NCBI GenBank assembly: GCA_009937085.1
Contig: JAACDD010000050.1
Span: forward strand, 1-16,593
DNA length: 16,593 nucleotides
Direction of reading: 5' to 3'
DNA from: Bacteroidota bacterium
GTDB lineage: Bacteria > Bacteroidota > Bacteroidia > Flavobacteriales > Flavobacteriaceae
Translations under genes and position numbers: made by a program
The notes under the pieces: model-generated
The model's database searches: none
The model's input: only the letters and a program-made list of their open reading frames with translations
What the model was told of the DNA's origin: nothing
In this document: one piece after another, positions 14,504-16,593 of the stretch
Position numbering within the stretch: position 1 is the stretch's first letter
How the letters are laid out: each line of letters begins with the position of its first letter

Positions 14504-14731
14504 ATGAAAGCCATTTTTGAAGCGATCGCCTACCTATTTGAAGAAGTCCTTTTTATCCCGCTAAACATGCTACGTGAGTTAGAGCTTACGAGTTGGTTTT
14601 TTGCCAATGCGCTTAACTGGCTGTTTTTGCTAGTTGGTTTCGCAGGCTTGTTTTACTGGTTGGGACAGTTAAAGAAATTTAACGCCGACAACGACGAAGA
14701 CCGCGATTCTACTTCGCACTCGTTTCTATAA
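14504..14731 (+). CDS. Small DUF6341-like membrane protein
   Basis: 75-residue protein: an amphipathic N-terminal part MKAIFEAIAYLFEEVLFIPL, then ELTSWFFANALNWLF, a membrane helix (about 40-58, LFLLVGFAGLFYWLGQL), and a polar acidic tail FNADNDEDRDSTSH. It resembles the flavobacterial family DUF6341; as I remember, members have sometimes been labelled uracil phosphoribosyltransferase, but nothing here supports enzyme activity and 75 residues is far too short. The ATG at 14504 was chosen because a good promoter lies just upstream and the longer frame to 14381 would overlap that promoter and the divergent gene. Its stop overlaps that of purD on the other strand by six bases. Function unknown. 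Confidence 0.75.
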   Translation: MKAIFEAIAYLFEEVLFIPLNMLRELELTSWFFANALNWLFLLVGFAGLFYWLGQLKKFNADNDEDRDSTSHSFL

Positions 14732-15991
14732 ATCGAAACCTAAATCCTTTCTAAAATACAAGCCTTCAAACGCTACGTTGGTAAGGTTTGCATAGGCTGA
14801 TGTAAGCGCATCGTGCACATCCGTTCCAAAACCTGTAGATGCCAATACGCGTCCGCCGTTGGTTACCAATTTTCCGTCTTGTAGTGTTGTTCCCGCATGA
14901 AAGATTAGCGCATCGCTAGAAATCCCTGTAATTTCCTTCCCTTTTTCATAGGCTTCTGGATAGCCTCCTGAAACACCCACTACTGTAGCAGCAGCTTCTG
15001 AACTTATTTGTATGGAGACTTTATCTAAGCGTTTTTCGGCAGTAGCAGCTAATAATTCTACCATATCGTTTTCGATACGTGGCAAGACCACTTGCGTTTC
15101 GGGATCACCCATACGTACGTTGTATTCTATTACAAAAGGATCATCGCCTACGCGAATGAGTCCAATAAACACAAAGCCTACAAAATCGATTTTGTCTTTT
15201 TTAAGCCCCTCGAGCGTGGGTTGTATGATGCGTTCGTCAATTTTTTGCTTAAACACATCATCGTTAAACGGCACAGGAGATACAGCGCCCATACCACCGG
15301 TGTTTAGTCCGGTATCGCCTTCGCCGATGCGTTTGTAGTCTTTGGCAAACGGAAAGGTTACATGACCTTCGCCATCGGTAAGTACAAAACACGAAAGTTC
15401 AATTCCATCTAAAAACCCTTCGATAACGACCTGCTCGCTTGCCGCTCCAAATTTTTTGTTTGCTAACATATCTGTTAACGAAGCTTTGGCTTCTTCTACA
15501 TCTTGAATAATCAACACGCCTTTTCCTGCTGCAAGGCCGTCAGCCTTAAGTACATAGGGTGCAGGAATGGTTTCCAAATAGGCCAGCCCTTCTAAAAGGG
15601 TATCGGCAGTAAATTGTTTGTATGGCGCTGTGGGAATATTGTGACGTTCCATAAAGGCCTTGGCATAAGCCTTACTCCCTTCTAATTGTGCGGCTTCTTG
15701 CTTTGGACCAATTACGGGAATATGGCTTAGCGTTGGATGTGCTGCAATAAAATCGTGAATTCCTGCTACTAGCGGTGCTTCTGGCCCCACTACGATAAGG
15801 TCAATTTGATGTTTGGTTACCGCTTCGGCAACGGCTTCAAAATCGGTTGGACTGATGGCTAAATTGGTGCCTAAGGCTGCGGTTCCCGCATTTCCGGGTG
15901 CAATAAACAATGTGGGTTGTTGCGGGCTTTGCGATAGCTTCCAACAAAAGGTATGCTCTCTACCGCCATTGCCTAAAATAAGTATGTTCAT
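14726..15991 (-). CDS. purD: Phosphoribosylamine-glycine ligase (GAR synthetase)
   Basis: Second step of de novo purine synthesis: 5-phosphoribosylamine + glycine + ATP gives glycinamide ribonucleotide. The 421-residue cytosolic ATP-grasp enzyme has the N-terminal motif ILGNGGREHTFCWKL (4-18), GPEAPLVAGI (69-78), the ATP loop KADGLAAGKGV (149-159), the NTGGMGA stretch (230-236), and EYNVRMGDPETQ (289-300) with Mg2+-binding Glu289 and Asn291. Length and order are normal. It is a single-gene unit with a -7-like box (TATTTTTG) 14 bases before the ATG. At its 3' end its TAG overlaps the TAA of the convergent small membrane protein gene, so no intergenic terminator exists there. No other purine genes are in the window. 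Confidence 0.97.
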   Translation of the reverse strand: MNILILGNGGREHTFCWKLSQSPQQPTLFIAPGNAGTAALGTNLAISPTDFEAVAEAVTKHQIDLIVVGPEAPLVAGIHDFIAAHPTLSHIPVIGPKQEAAQLEGSKAYAKAFMERHNIPTAPYKQFTADTLLEGLAYLETIPAPYVLKADGLAAGKGVLIIQDVEEAKASLTDMLANKKFGAASEQVVIEGFLDGIELSCFVLTDGEGHVTFPFAKDYKRIGEGDTGLNTGGMGAVSPVPFNDDVFKQKIDERIIQPTLEGLKKDKIDFVGFVFIGLIRVGDDPFVIEYNVRMGDPETQVVLPRIENDMVELLAATAEKRLDKVSIQISSEAAATVVGVSGGYPEAYEKGKEITGISSDALIFHAGTTLQDGKLVTNGGRVLASTGFGTDVHDALTSAYANLTNVAFEGLYFRKDLGFDL

Positions 15992-16004
15992 GGAAACGTT
16001 TTGG

Positions 16005-16012
16005 CAAAAATA
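16005..16012 (-). promoter_or_regulatory. -7-like box upstream of purD
   Basis: TATTTTTG on the minus strand matches TAnnTTTG and ends 13 bases before the purD ATG at 15991. I see no TTG 19-21 bases upstream. No PurR-like operator or purine riboswitch could be recognised in the 174-base gap. Confidence 0.4.
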
Positions 16013-16102
16013 GAAAAAGGGAAGGGATTAATACTAGCATAACGTAGGCACATTTAATCCGAAGTAAATATAAAAACAACGTCAAGAAATCTTTAAATAC
16101 TA

Positions 16103-16134
16103 TTGACAATCAACTTATTACAGATATATATATG
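16103..16134 (+). promoter_or_regulatory. Weak promoter candidate for the SnoaL-like lipoprotein gene
   Basis: TTG (16103-16105), 21-base spacer, TATATATG (16127-16134), one base off the TAnnTTTG consensus. The leader to ATG 16166 would be about 25 bases. The region is very A/T-rich, so a chance match is possible. Confidence 0.3.
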
Positions 16135-16165
16135 TATATTCAAAAAATTTTAAACGTAACAATCA

Positions 16166-16593
16166 ATGAAAAATTTAATTTATATCGCAGTAATTGCGCT
16201 GTTAGCTTCTTGCTCACAGCCACAAAACCCAAACTTTGAGACTAATGTAGAAATTGCAAAGGCATGGTTTGCTGATTTTGAAACAGAAGACATGGACAAA
16301 GTAGCGGCTTACTTTGCAGATGAGCTAGAATACCAAGGTGCATTTTATGGTATGCCTATGATGAACACTAAAGATCAGGTGGTTCAGTATATGCAAGGAT
16401 GGCACAGTGCAATGGACAACATCAAGTATGCAGCTGAAAACTATTTACCAGGAGTTGACCCAGAAACCAACCTTCCCAACGGTAGTGTACGTACGTATGG
16501 GACATGGACAGGCGTAAGCACAACTTCAGGAAAAAGTTTTGAGGCGAAGTTTTACCACTATTTGACGTTTGACGAAAATGGTCTTATTGTTAA
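16166..16593 (+). CDS. SnoaL/NTF2-like lipoprotein, 5' part (3' partial)
   Basis: The frame starts at ATG 16166 and is still open at the right edge (142 codons visible). The N-terminus MKNLIYIAVIALLASCSQPQ is a lipoprotein signal with lipobox LASC (Cys16). The mature part looks like an NTF2/SnoaL-like cone domain: AKAWFADFETEDMDKVAAYF, the helix typical of this fold, then DELEYQGAFYG, a QVVQYMQGWHSAMDNIKY helix, and strands SVRTYGTWTGVST and KSFEAKFYHYLTFDENGLIV. Such domains occur in enzymes, ligand-binding and stress proteins, so the function cannot be named. It is divergent from purD across a 174-base gap. Confidence 0.75.
   Translation, partial: MKNLIYIAVIALLASCSQPQNPNFETNVEIAKAWFADFETEDMDKVAAYFADELEYQGAFYGMPMMNTKDQVVQYMQGWHSAMDNIKYAAENYLPGVDPETNLPNGSVRTYGTWTGVSTTSGKSFEAKFYHYLTFDENGLIV

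Noticed and set aside
15992..16165. Purine riboswitch or small RNA upstream of purD
   Set aside because: The 174-base gap is A/T-rich without the paired elements or conserved cores expected of a purine aptamer.
1..16593. CRISPR array, insertion sequence, tRNA, defence system or phage gene
   Set aside because: I saw no regularly spaced repeats, transposase or integrase motifs, terminal repeats or cloverleaf; all long frames belong to housekeeping or envelope families.

Overview
The window is a stretch of ordinary bacterial chromosome, almost certainly from the Bacteroidota, class Flavobacteriia, and probably a Flavobacteriaceae. The evidence is a type IX secretion (T9SS) type A C-terminal sorting domain, a SprE/PorW-type gliding and T9SS lipoprotein, Bacteroidota families (DUF4292, DUF4254, DUF6341-like, DUF6168-like), an ATP synthase cluster that lacks atpD and atpC, an a-subunit with a signal peptide, and promoter boxes of the TAnnTTTG type. 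There are no mobile elements, CRISPR arrays, rRNA or tRNA genes that I can see, and no gap between genes longer than about 175 bases.

Layout from left to right: (1) the 3' end of a secreted T9SS cargo protein on the plus strand (2-676), which meets tail to tail, 5 bases away, (2) a minus-strand cell-envelope unit read from 4088 down to 682: dut, a sugar-phosphate nucleotidyltransferase, a DUF4292 lipoprotein and an EnvC-like degenerate LytM protein. The EnvC gene carries a frameshift at a run of eight A. (3) A minus-strand energy unit read from 12633 down to 4262: sprE/porW, a bactofilin, atpZ, a four-helix membrane protein, then atpB-atpE-atpF-atpH-atpA-atpG. (4) A minus-strand pair, DUF4254 and a family 9 glycosyltransferase (14406-12767), closed by a recognisable terminator. 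(5) A tiny plus-strand membrane protein gene (14504-14731) whose stop codon overlaps that of purD on the opposite strand. (6) purD (15991-14726), divergent from a SnoaL/NTF2-like lipoprotein gene that runs off the right edge.

The genes are tightly packed: ATGA, GTGA and TAATG junctions and short overlaps are common, which suggests long translationally coupled operons. The central theme is proton-motive force: the F-type ATP synthase core follows a T9SS/gliding component, whose machinery is itself PMF-driven, and a bactofilin. The first gene of the window is a T9SS substrate.

I do not find a wholly novel system. The points most worth checking are the A8 frameshift in the envC-like gene (it sits exactly on a canonical -1 slippery heptamer), the strong RNA hairpin between atpE and atpF, the hairpin plus promoter just upstream of atpB, and the sprE-bactofilin-atp gene arrangement.
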